Source: Bacteroidia bacterium
Lineage (GTDB): Bacteria; Bacteroidota; Bacteroidia; Bacteroidales; Azobacteroidaceae
Assembly (NCBI GenBank): GCA_025999255.1
Contig: BNXB01000023.1
Location: 1-19,803, forward strand
Reading direction: 5' to 3'
DNA: 19,803 nt
Every line of letters begins with the position of its first letter. Position 1 is the stretch's first letter. The position numbers and the translations under genes were made by a program. Under the pieces are notes generated by a model that was not told where the DNA came from, searched no databases, and saw only the letters and a list, made by a program, of their open reading frames with translations. Shown piece by piece: positions 1 to 7,301 of this stretch.

Positions 1-72
1 TCATATCGAAAGCATCTGATTGTGAGTCAATGCTTTAAAGGTACTAATTCCTGCGGTTTTTTCCAAATATTC
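1..72 (-). other. Open-frame tail of an unidentified protein at the window edge
   Basis: On the minus strand an open stretch of 23 codons runs from just after an in-frame TAG at 73-75 to a TGA at 1-3. The translation ends in KALTHNQMLSI and reads like protein rather than noise, but it lacks a start codon. It lies in the same orientation as, and downstream of, the transposase remnant at 348-631, so it may be another fragment of a mobile element. I cannot assign a family. Confidence 0.2.
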
Positions 73-121
73 CTAAACTTATTTTGCTGTTATTCAGCAA
101 TTTATCTGATTTTTGAACGAA

Positions 122-331
122 CTATTGAGCAATAATCATGTAATTGCACAAAATCTTTAAAACCATAGGGCTATATCGATAGTTCCAAACCTCAATTTTA
201 TTTGTGAAATATTTTTTGAAAACCGGAATCCGGCTGTTGGCATCCCCTGCCAGGATACCACCTCCTGCAGAATCCCGTATCACCAACGGTACAAAGTCCG
301 GCCTGCCTTCGCCGGGTAAAAACCGTTTCAT
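122..331 (-). CDS. Small hypothetical protein, 69 aa
   Basis: This ORF starts at an ATG preceded by a purine-rich AGGAAAAAG that could act as a ribosome-binding site, which is unusual here because most genes in the window have none. The protein has a Gly-rich stretch (SAGGGILAGD, about residues 21-30) and a basic, aromatic C-terminal half. It begins 16 bp after the stop of the transposase remnant, on the same strand, and its first half is more GC-rich than its surroundings. I recognise no family, signal peptide or membrane segment. It could be a fragment of a larger gene broken by the insertion-element events around it, or a chance ORF. Confidence 0.25.
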   Translation of the reverse strand: MKRFLPGEGRPDFVPLVIRDSAGGGILAGDANSRIPVFKKYFTNKIEVWNYRYSPMVLKILCNYMIIAQ

Positions 332-347
332 CTTTTTCCTGATTTCG

Positions 348-631
348 TCATCGTGTCACCCAGAAATTTTCATCAAATAATTTAGCTATACGCTGGTGTC
401 TTGGCATGAGCATTATCTTGCTCAGCGTCTCCTTGTTTATTGGTAATCGTATTTGTATTGTAGTTACTGTTTGCGCCAATGCCAGAACTTTGTCCACGCT
501 AAGTCCGATACCTGTTGTTTTCAGTATACGCTCAAGTTCTTTATAAATTTTCAATGAAACAAAGCATATACAGACGTGTGCCTCGATTCGGCGTCTTGTA
601 AAGTTCTTCTTTGCTGATTGGATTCATAATG
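348..631 (-). pseudogene. IS1634/IS4-like transposase, C-terminal remnant
   Basis: The 68-residue ORF at 348-554 extends in frame, without a start codon, back to about 631. The longer reading includes RRRIEAHVCICFVSLKIYKE, followed by LERILKTTGI and ending LFDENFWVTR. An R-I-E-A-H block, an ICF block and a K(x)YKELE block match what I know of the C-terminal end of IS1634/IS4-family DDE transposases, which hold the last catalytic Glu in a YREK-like region. Upstream of 631 the frame closes. A neighbouring frame reads NPISKEELYK, similar to the residues that normally precede this block, so the gene is both truncated and frameshifted. The N-terminal and DDE core regions are absent, so it cannot be active. 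A second fragment of a similar transposase lies at 1724-2035 on the other strand. Confidence 0.6.
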
Positions 632-695
632 TGTATATTTGACTGCAAAGGTCAATATAATTATGAAATCCTAAAACGTGTACTTTATCGGGAGC

Positions 696-1471
696 TTACA
701 ACAAAAGTGCAGATACAATTAATTTATTTTTCATACGATAATAATTTATTTTTTTAACAATTCTCGTGATAAGCGGCGTCATAGTATAGTCCGGCAAATA
801 TCTGTACACGGTATCGGACGAAGGTTCTACAAGTATCCAATGGTCAAGGTTAGGGATTAATGGAATTTGAATTTCTTTGATAATACTCCCATCCTGTTTA
901 GATATAATCCGAAACGACAACTCGTTGGCTATGCCGTCAATAGTATAAAAGCTATCATGACAAATTAAATTTTCCCGGCCGAAATTGTATATACTACTAT
1001 ACATTGTACCCTCTTTGTGCTTAAAACTTCGTTTAAATTTTCCGTCCAAATCATACACTAATATTCTTCTTACAGAATGGGCGTTGACAAACATTTCACT
1101 ATTATCTTCATCCAGGATAATCTCTGATATATTCGTATATTCCTCGCCGCCTTGCCCCTTTCGGTTTATTTTTTTAAACCTTTACCATTTCGATCGAAAA
1201 TAAAAATATTCCCATCGTTTATCCGATTCTTTACTATGATGATTTTCTTGCCTACAGCCAGCACTCTACCTTCACAAAGAAAATCATCATTCGTTTCCAA
1301 CGGAATATATTCTACATCCATAAAGTCCTGAAGAATCAATTCTTTCTTCGGATATTTCATTGTAACATCCACCGTAATGATGTCATTGCTTTGGGTGCCG
1401 GACTGTTTACATCCTCCACATCCTGCCGTTACAAACAGGACAATTGAAAAAAGTGTAATTACTCGTTTCAT
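696..1471 (-). pseudogene. 6-bladed beta-propeller lipoprotein, frameshifted (copy 1)
   Basis: This gene encodes a surface or periplasmic lipoprotein of the Bacteroidetes 6-bladed beta-propeller type. The first ORF (1471-1166, 101 aa) has a lipoprotein signal with lipobox TAGC ending at Cys18, then propeller sequence (DVEYIPLETNDDFLCEG, NIFIFDRNGKGLKK). It stops at TAA 1166-1168, directly after a run of seven A. Reading on in the -1 frame gives INRKGQGGEEYTNISEI and joins smoothly to the second ORF (about 1165-696), which continues the propeller with NAHSVRRILVYDLDG and SSDTVYRYLPDY. The total is about 258 residues, well short of the 424-residue paralogue at 6002-7276, so the C-terminal blades are missing. 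The last 12 residues (MKNKLIVSALLL, 734-696) look like the start of a separate small secreted peptide, so a deletion probably fused the two. The first 306 coding bases are repeated at 4955-5260. Confidence 0.75.
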
Positions 1472-1511
1472 TATGATAATTTATAAATGACAAAGAATTG
1501 TATATATTCAG
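1114..1511. repeat. 398-bp direct repeat, copy 1
   Basis: Bases 1114-1511 appear identical to 4903-5300 (offset 3789) by eye, including the noncoding 40 bp upstream of the propeller start codon, the signal peptide region and the A7 frameshift run. Identity breaks sharply at both ends. At 1114 the propeller gene continues naturally, so this copy holds the original continuation of the gene. At 1511 the sequence runs into a region with a small ribbon-helix-helix ORF. Confidence 0.9.
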
Positions 1512-1574
1512 TTACCCTCAAGTAAAGTTACAACAAGGAACTAGCCGGATATTTACATTTATACTGACAAAGAT

Positions 1575-1688
1575 TTAATTTATTAAAATCCGCAAACAAT
1601 CGCTTAAGTTTAAACCCTGAATTGCCGCTACCCGTTCTACTTTATCTCTAATGGCTTTATCCAACCTTGTCGCTACCTGTATTGTCAT
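1575..1688 (-). CDS. Tiny ribbon-helix-helix-like protein, 37 aa (possible truncated antitoxin)
   Basis: An ATG at 1688-1686 opens a 37-codon ORF starting MTIQVATRLDKAI and ending SDCLRILIN, with a TAA at 1575-1577. The pattern is a short polar beta-strand (QVATRLD), an amphipathic helix (KAIRDKVERVAAIQ), a GLNLSD turn and a second helix. This is the ribbon-helix-helix arrangement of RelB/DinJ- and ParD-type antitoxins and repressors. Such proteins are usually 70-95 residues with a C-terminal toxin-binding tail, which is missing here, and no toxin gene lies beside it. It may be a truncated antitoxin left by rearrangement, or a minimal DNA-binding protein. It sits immediately upstream, on the same strand, of the repeat copy at 1114-1511. 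Confidence 0.45.
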   Translation of the reverse strand: MTIQVATRLDKAIRDKVERVAAIQGLNLSDCLRILIN

Positions 1689-1723
1689 AATATTTAATTT
1701 CGTTACCAAATAACATCACTTGA

Positions 1724-2035
1724 GTGCATAATTACAACATTGTTTTGAATTGGCAAAATTATTTTTCGATATATAAGAAATACCTGACAATGGAGGATGA
1801 AATCCGGGTGAGAGTTAATCAGGAGAAATTAGAAATGGAATCGCTTTGGGACGGATTGCATGGCGTTTTTACCGACATCAACGAAAAAGAGATGGATGCA
1901 GAGACCGTCCTGTTTTTCATTGGTCGCCCGATAAATACCGTCAAAGTCAGGACATCCATAACTAGCTCACAATCAATACATATCATATCACATCTCAAGC
2001 AGATCAATTTGAAAATGTATAAATATTATCAATAA
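1724..2035 (+). pseudogene. IS1634-like transposase, internal remnant
   Basis: A 103-residue plus-strand ORF opens at a GTG. Residues about 15-53 (SIYKKYLTMEDEIRVRVNQE followed by KLEMESLWDGLHGVFTDIN) resemble the segment of IS1634/IS4-type transposases in which a YKKYL helix is followed by a conserved W/F-DG-(x)n-T(D/N) block ahead of the last catalytic region. After about residue 65 the similarity ends and the sequence becomes arbitrary, overlapping the 3' end of the minus-strand glycosyltransferase at 2004. There is no catalytic core and no inverted repeat that I can see. It would normally lie just N-terminal of the block preserved at 348-631, but here it is on the opposite strand 1.1 kb away. 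Either an inversion split one element or two elements decayed independently. Confidence 0.45.
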
Positions 2036-2712
2036 TACCTATATGCTCTTTACTTTGATTCGCTATTAATTTTCCTGATGTAATATTTTTCTTTGAATAT
2101 CTAAAATTATGCATGTTCATTTCTATCCACTTTTCCCTCCCGTCGGTATATAACGTTCCATCTTCCTTTGTATTTGCAATAGCTCTATTATATTTTTTAT
2201 CGGCCAAATGAATATAATTAAATCCAGATATCCACAAGCGTAAAATTAAATTTGTATCCTGGTAACCAACAGGCTTAAAATTCTCGTCATATCCTCCTAT
2301 CTGCAAGAAATGACTCTTAAATAATGAAATTCTTCCATACGAACCATCTCCAACGTTATTGCTAAATTGGTGAATAACTGTATTTATTCCATAGAACTTA
2401 AATTTATCAATAAGGAATATTCCGCCTCTGTATCCTGTATAATTATCACAATCAAGGTTAACTACAATTTGGTTGTTTGCCAGGATGTGCGCCGTATTTT
2501 TCGCCACAGAGGCATGCCAATATTTTAGTTCTTTTGTATAATAGTATTTCAAATAGCCACTTTCTATCTCTTCAACGAAATTAGATATTATCCACTCTTG
2601 CAATCCATCTGTGCTTCCAAAATCAACTAAAATAAATTCAATAATATTTTTATTTTCTTTATTATCTGATAAATTTTCAGGAAGAGTCTCTCTGATTTGG
2701 TGAAATCTATTT
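2004..2712 (-). pseudogene. Family-2 glycosyltransferase, 5'-truncated, joined to another GT2
   Basis: The ORF at 2004-2768 has a spurious first 16 codons that only read the upstream glycosyltransferase in another frame. The real protein begins near TCKNRFHQIRETLPENL, about 15 residues into a GT-A domain. It continues with IIEFILVDFGSTDGLQEW (nucleotide-binding region), a metal-binding DxD-like motif in VVNLDCDNYTG, and an acceptor-side region GGYDENFKPVGYQDTN. This matches GT2 proteins of the type found beside Bacteroidetes peptide clusters. The start codon and first beta-strand are lost at a junction near 2712 with the preceding GT2 fragment, reading in another frame. It would be made only if translation slipped +1 there. 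Its last codons overlap the plus-strand transposase remnant by 32 bases. Confidence 0.7.
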
Positions 2713-3018
2713 TTACATGTCTTCCAAATGATTTTCCATCCAGATATCATCCGAATCCAACATAGCAATATACAGCCCAGAGCTGATTAAAATACCGTAA
2801 TTTCGAGCTATATTTGCATTTTTATGTTCTAATTTATAGAAAAAAATACGAGAATCATTAAATTGCTGTATGATTGTAGTCACGTCAAAATCAGAACCAT
2901 CGTCAACAACAATTAATTCAAAATTTTCATAAGTTTGATTCAAAACACTTTGAATTGTTTCAAGAACAGATTCATCCGGATTATAAACAGGAATGATAAC
3001 TGAAATTACTGGTTTCAT
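2713..3018 (-). pseudogene. Family-2 glycosyltransferase, N-terminal 101 aa only
   Basis: This is the N-terminal part of a GT2 (GT-A fold) sugar transferase. It starts MKPVISVIIPVYNPDESVLE, then has FELIVVDDGS (first nucleotide-sugar Asp) and IARNYGI, and reaches the metal-binding DxD in MLDSDDIWMENHLEDM. The ORF then stops (TAA), whereas family members continue for a further 130-200 residues carrying the acceptor site. The missing half has been replaced by the C-terminal part of a different GT2 in another frame (2004-2712). It starts 25 bp after the stop of the peptidase-like gene, so it was probably the next gene of that operon. Without its acceptor half it should be inactive. Confidence 0.75.
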
Positions 3019-3043
3019 TAAATATAACTTATTTTGAAATGCT

Positions 3044-4336
3044 TCACATTTTTACCATTTCATCTAATTCCTTTACTAAATCATGTGACAAATAAACTCG
3101 CAAATGATCGATAAATTTTTCATAATCAACAACTTCTTTTTGGTTCTTCTCTAAAAAGGAAATAATAGTTTTTGCCATTTTTTCTTCCCCGCATTTGCCT
3201 GCTATATACTGTATTATTGAAGGTCCTGTTTTATAAATCAAATCCCATGTCGTATAATTATTAATTTGAGCGTCATAGAGGCTGATAGAATCTTTTATTT
3301 TGGGGAGTTTTGTAGTGGTTATTTTATTAATTGGCTTATTTGACAGGAATACGGTTAACCACTCAATAATAGATTCCTTTATAAAATATTCACCTTTCGA
3401 AAAATCCAAAACCTTACTGGGAAAAGTCAGATGAAGTAATTCATGCAATATGCCCTCCGCCGGAAATTTGATATCACACACACAGTAACTTCCCAATCCT
3501 TCTCCATTTGTATGTCTATACTTTTCATCCCTCCAGTTAATTAATATCACATCCAGGCTCGTCGTATCCGCTACATAAGACGCCAGACGGTCAAAATAAG
3601 GATCTAATTTTTCTCTCTTCCGTATCCAGGTATTGCCATTGATAAGGGTATCCGGAACAAAAATATTAACCTTCAAATTGTTTTTAACGATCGATTCTTC
3701 TATATAGCGCTTCTTGTTAATAACAGCTATATTTATATCTTCAATTATTTCACCGAATTTGCGATACGAAGCAAAATACTTCAAACTATCATTGTTATTT
3801 AATGTAAAATCGAAATGTACTTTTTTAATCGGAACATCCATCGGATAAAAATATCCATGTTTCGAATGGTATGAGAGGAAATCCGAATTTGTATTGTATA
3901 CAAAAAAATCTCCAACCGTATTATACGTAATTGAAAATTTTACTTTCTTTTTATTCGGGACAACTATTTTGAAAAGCTGGTAGTTTTCAGATGGTTGAAC
4001 GCCTGCCTGATGAACTATTTGGGACTTTAACGGAAACAAGCGACCCTCGTCATCGATGAGATTTGCCGCCAGGTTCATCGGCCCTAATTGTGGGATTATG
4101 GCATTCATAGTTGTTTTCATCCTAATCGTATCATCTTTTAAGTCTCTTGCACTTAAAATAGCTTTTACCTTGAGCCACAGGCCTTGCTCTTCATTTTCAT
4201 CAGAACCTACCATAGAAGATGCCGGTGGCATAGGTAGGTAATTAAATTCTATTTCCTCAATTTCAACAATTTGAGCAAAAGATACAAATGAACCGAACAA
4301 TAGAATGAAACAAACGGACAGCAATTTTATTTTCAT
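3044..4336 (-). CDS. Secreted M1-like gluzincin metallopeptidase, 430 aa
   Basis: The first 21 residues form a signal peptide (MKIKLLSVCFILLFGSFVSF, then AQ), so the protein should act in the periplasm or outside the cell. The catalytic signature is HELLH at residues 298-302 followed by a Glu at 321 (KESIIEW), giving HExxH-x18-E, the spacing of M1/gluzincin peptidases. The aminopeptidase GAMEN motif is not evident, and the N-terminal beta-rich part (about 30-200) looks divergent, so substrate and exopeptidase activity are uncertain. It lies between the SPASM fragment (12 bp upstream) and the GT2 fragment (25 bp downstream), all on one strand, suggesting one transcript. In a precursor/maturase setting a role in trimming or degrading the peptide product is plausible but inferred. 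The gene appears intact. The ATG is the only start that keeps the signal peptide. Confidence 0.8.
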   Translation of the reverse strand: MKIKLLSVCFILLFGSFVSFAQIVEIEEIEFNYLPMPPASSMVGSDENEEQGLWLKVKAILSARDLKDDTIRMKTTMNAIIPQLGPMNLAANLIDDEGRLFPLKSQIVHQAGVQPSENYQLFKIVVPNKKKVKFSITYNTVGDFFVYNTNSDFLSYHSKHGYFYPMDVPIKKVHFDFTLNNNDSLKYFASYRKFGEIIEDINIAVINKKRYIEESIVKNNLKVNIFVPDTLINGNTWIRKREKLDPYFDRLASYVADTTSLDVILINWRDEKYRHTNGEGLGSYCVCDIKFPAEGILHELLHLTFPSKVLDFSKGEYFIKESIIEWLTVFLSNKPINKITTTKLPKIKDSISLYDAQINNYTTWDLIYKTGPSIIQYIAGKCGEEKMAKTIISFLEKNQKEVVDYEKFIDHLRVYLSHDLVKELDEMVKM

Positions 4337-4348
4337 TTTTTCAACGTA

Positions 4349-4902
4349 TTACTTTTTCGCAAAATTCATTTTTTCAATCTCAGCCTCTGCATAAAGGCTT
4401 AAAATAAAATTCCAGTACAATTTTTTTAATTCACATTCATCCTTGGATAATGTTTGCAAATTTGTCAATATTTTTTCAGAAAAACAACCTCCGCCACACA
4501 AATATCTAACCCAACAACTTCGACAGCCTTCAATTTCATTCACATTAACAGGTTGCATACCGCTCAATACCTGACGATTGATTCCAGTACTTATATTCCC
4601 TATTTTATATTTCTCGTCAAAAGCTAAATGTTCGCAAGAAAAAATATTTCCATTATCGGTAATTGCAAATAGACCTACGCCCCCGCCACATGAGTAATTC
4701 CTGGTTTCATGCCTTTTAAGCAACCAGATATCATTGGTTATTGAATAACAATTTATTGGAAGTCTATTTTTAATACGTGAAATATAGAAATCCAATAGGG
4801 ATTCATACTGTTTTGCAAAAAAGTCCAATCTTCCCTCATATATACATGACTCGTCAATATTTCTGGATTTATATGCCAATACTGCGGCAAATGGAATATT
4901 TA
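4349..4902 (-). pseudogene. Radical-SAM peptide maturase, SPASM C-terminal half only
   Basis: The ORF (176 aa if begun at a TTG at 4879) carries a full seven-cysteine SPASM pattern: Cys64, Cys82, then Cys119-x2-Cys122-x5-Cys128-x3-Cys132 and Cys149. These residues bind auxiliary 4Fe-4S clusters in maturases of ribosomally made peptides. The motifs SCGGGVGLFAITDNGNIFSC and CWVRYLCGGGC are typical of the thioether- or quinone-forming branch. The catalytic N-terminal radical-SAM domain with CxxxCxxC is completely absent, so the fragment cannot start radical chemistry. The native sequence begins at the edge of the 398-bp repeat (4903). The upstream propeller fragment reads into it in the same frame after a single TAA at 4955-4957. 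It was presumably followed by the peptidase gene in its original operon. Confidence 0.8.
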
Positions 4903-5300
4903 AGGATAATCTCTGATATATTCGTATATTCCTCGCCGCCTTGCCCCTTTCGGTTTATTTTTTTAAACCTTTACCATTTCGATCGAAAATAAAAATATTC
5001 CCATCGTTTATCCGATTCTTTACTATGATGATTTTCTTGCCTACAGCCAGCACTCTACCTTCACAAAGAAAATCATCATTCGTTTCCAACGGAATATATT
5101 CTACATCCATAAAGTCCTGAAGAATCAATTCTTTCTTCGGATATTTCATTGTAACATCCACCGTAATGATGTCATTGCTTTGGGTGCCGGACTGTTTACA
5201 TCCTCCACATCCTGCCGTTACAAACAGGACAATTGAAAAAAGTGTAATTACTCGTTTCATTATGATAATTTATAAATGACAAAGAATTGTATATATTCAG
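4903..5300. repeat. 398-bp direct repeat, copy 2
   Basis: This is the second copy of 1114-1511, same orientation, no differences seen by eye. On its 3' side (minus-strand sense) it joins the SPASM fragment abruptly at 4902/4903, so this copy holds a truncated propeller gene. On its 5' side it joins the region downstream of the thioredoxin-like gene. Recombination between the copies would delete 3789 bp and place the thioredoxin-like gene directly before propeller copy 1. Confidence 0.9.
4955..5260 (-). pseudogene. 6-bladed beta-propeller lipoprotein, N-terminal fragment (copy 2)
   Basis: This 101-residue ORF is identical in protein sequence to 1166-1471: lipoprotein signal with lipobox TAGC ending at Cys18, then the first blade up to RNGKGLKK and a TAA. 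A -1 shift on the A7 run (4958-4964) would read INRKGQGGEEYTNISEIIL, but 12 codons past the repeat edge (4903) the shifted frame meets a TAA. In the unshifted frame, reading through the TAA would enter the SPASM sequence. Either way a working propeller cannot be made. It lies about 100 bp downstream of the thioredoxin-like gene on the same strand. Confidence 0.75.
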
Positions 5301-5358
5301 AAACTGTTTTGAATTTTAATTTTTAGCTATAATATACTGTTTTTCAGTTGGTTACGGA

Positions 5359-6000
5359 TCAACAGCTGCAATGTAGGTTAAAATGTTTTTTAATAATATG
5401 ATTCATATATTTGCGTATTACATATATATTATCTTTAGCGGGGAAATAAATACAATCCGAATATCCATTTTTATCTATTACGAAACAAAAAGGAGCATTC
5501 AATCGCTTTTGAAAAATTTCATGACCTCTCAGATTAAAAATCGGAACATGAATTTTATTGATTCGTTTAAACATATACATATCATCTTTGTTTTTATAAG
5601 ATGAAAAGTATATCATATTTTCTTCGGAAATTTTATCTTTAAATTCATTTATAATAGAAACAAAATCTTCGACACAACTATTACAATCGATTTCTGAGTA
5701 ATAAAAAATAAATTTCGGTAAGTTATTTAAATGATCTTTAAGTTCTGAATTAATAGTATCTGTCTCTATTTTAGAAAATAGATATTCTTTGACATTAAAA
5801 TCGTCGAAATAAAATTGATACAGCGATAATGTATCTTTTAAATCCAATAAATATTTCAGATTATTAATTTCATCATTATTTTTGTTCAAAATAATCTTAT
5901 TTTTATTCAGATTATCGTTTTGGATAAAAACGACACAGGATAAAGAGATAATCAACAAAATACATGACATGTAAGAAATTACACGTATGGCTCTTCCCAT
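5359..6000 (-). CDS. Membrane-anchored thioredoxin-like protein, about 213 aa
   Basis: The ORF is open from 6087, but the likely start is the ATG at 6000 (MGRAIRVISYMSC), two bases from the end of the propeller stop codon at 6002-6004, which implies translational coupling. The upstream residues of the longer reading only overlap the propeller gene in another frame. From this start, residues 7-27 form one membrane anchor, followed by a Lys/Asn-rich, probably coiled linker and then a thioredoxin-like domain: FIFYYSEIDCNSCVEDF (CxxC at about 106-109) and CFVIDKNGYSDCIYFP. The DCNSC motif is not the classic WCxxC of TlpA, so whether it is a disulfide reductase is uncertain. It ends HFNLHCSC. Next to a Cys-containing precursor, a role in disulfide handling is reasonable but inferred. 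It is strongly AT-rich. Confidence 0.65.
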   Translation of the reverse strand: MGRAIRVISYMSCILLIISLSCVVFIQNDNLNKNKIILNKNNDEINNLKYLLDLKDTLSLYQFYFDDFNVKEYLFSKIETDTINSELKDHLNNLPKFIFYYSEIDCNSCVEDFVSIINEFKDKISEENMIYFSSYKNKDDMYMFKRINKIHVPIFNLRGHEIFQKRLNAPFCFVIDKNGYSDCIYFPAKDNIYVIRKYMNHIIKKHFNLHCSC

Positions 6001-6001
6001 A

Positions 6002-7276
6002 CTAAAAATCTTTAAGTTTGTAAAAAAGTAAAATAGGATTGTCGTCAGGCTTGATACTGTCGGTAATGGCTGTATATCTTTCCCCAATATCTTTTACAAA
6101 TCTTTCTCTTGAATATCTTTGACGTGGTTCGACAACATCATAGGATTGATTATATCCTACCAGAGTATTTCCATCAATAGATGTTAAAATATTGCTAAAG
6201 GTGAAAATATAATTTATATCATTAAATAATACATTCCCAATTATTAATTTACCGGACTTTTTGGAATAAATACAGCTATTTCGCAATCGTTTTAGAGTAA
6301 ACCCGAAATAAAAATAGTCAGAGAGGGGTAACACGTCTCCTGAGAATACGGCATATTTATCTTCCTCTTCAGAGACTTTGTAAAAAGCTTTTCTGTTTTT
6401 GGATAATAAATAATGTTCCGGAAGCTTTTTATTCCCGAAATCAATGGCGTATTCGGGAGTAATCCGGTTATCCGAACCAATAGAAAATACGGTATCATTG
6501 TATGGTGGATGATAATAAATTTTATTGCCGTCCGCAATATAATTGGCATCAATAAAAATAGAATTATATTTATCCTTCTCCCTGAAAAATCCTTTTTTCC
6601 TGATAACAAAATTCGAATCCGTTTCAAAAACCGAATAGTTAACAATTGATTCCAGATGATCATTATCGTTGTCCAACGAAAAAAAGACATACCGATCCGG
6701 TGAAAATAGTCTGAATTGAAAAAATAGGAACGGAAGTCGTTTACTTCTAAAGAATTCTCCCTGATGACTGTAGTAATTAAGTCTTACATTGAATTGATCG
6801 TAAACAATCACTTCATCGTTTGTTACGACAAAGTCTGTAGGTTCTGCATATTCTCCGGGGCCTCCGCCATATTTCCCGACGGAAGATAAATAATTACCTC
6901 CTGCAGAAAATTTCTTCAATGATTTGGTTTTATAACGGTCCAGAACGTAGATACAATCATCGTGAAATATTATCTTATTGATTGTGCCTATGGTTGCAGC
7001 GTCTTCATTGCTTAATTTTACATGCCATATCGTATCAAGGAAAGAAGAAAGATTCAACAGTAACATATCTTTGAATTGATCTATTTTAATGGTGACAGGC
7101 TGTCTGTCCGATTCGAAAAAAAGTGACTCTTTTCCTTCATACTCTTGAGGATTAATATCCCTGAATTCCGGAATTTTACTCTTATTTCCAAAATTGGTAC
7201 ATGAAAAACATGTAAAAGATATACTCGTTAAAAGATATAAAATCGATCTGAAATTGAGGCGCATAACACTGGTCAT
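6002..7276 (-). CDS. 6-bladed beta-propeller lipoprotein, 424 aa
   Basis: A full-length member of the Bacteroidetes 6-bladed beta-propeller family. The N-terminus has a hydrophobic signal ending SFTCFSC, with lipidation probably at Cys26, though the lipobox is looser than in the paralogue at 4955-5260. Propeller features follow: WHVKLSNEDAATIGTINKII, CIYVLDRYKTKSLKKFSAGG, the NHL-like SVGKYGGGPGEYAEPTDFVV (about residues 131-150) and DEVIVYDQFN. The start could be the ATG at 7276 or at 7264; no ribosome-binding site decides it. It follows the precursor peptide gene after a hairpin (7302-7333) and is coupled to the thioredoxin-like gene. Such propellers often sit beside NVEALA peptides; binding of the mature peptide at the cell surface is a guess, not shown here. 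Confidence 0.8.
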   Translation of the reverse strand: MTSVMRLNFRSILYLLTSISFTCFSCTNFGNKSKIPEFRDINPQEYEGKESLFFESDRQPVTIKIDQFKDMLLLNLSSFLDTIWHVKLSNEDAATIGTINKIIFHDDCIYVLDRYKTKSLKKFSAGGNYLSSVGKYGGGPGEYAEPTDFVVTNDEVIVYDQFNVRLNYYSHQGEFFRSKRLPFLFFQFRLFSPDRYVFFSLDNDNDHLESIVNYSVFETDSNFVIRKKGFFREKDKYNSIFIDANYIADGNKIYYHPPYNDTVFSIGSDNRITPEYAIDFGNKKLPEHYLLSKNRKAFYKVSEEEDKYAVFSGDVLPLSDYFYFGFTLKRLRNSCIYSKKSGKLIIGNVLFNDINYIFTFSNILTSIDGNTLVGYNQSYDVVEPRQRYSRERFVKDIGERYTAITDSIKPDDNPILLFYKLKDF

Positions 7277-7301
7277 TATATATTTAAATTATTTTTCTAT
7301 A

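Noticed and set aside
1..121. tRNA gene or attachment site at the left edge
   Set aside because: No cloverleaf or anticodon arm could be drawn, and no integrase is present.
6292..6690. 132-residue minus-strand ORF inside the propeller gene
   Set aside because: It is an alternative frame of the propeller coding sequence, with no recognisable domain.
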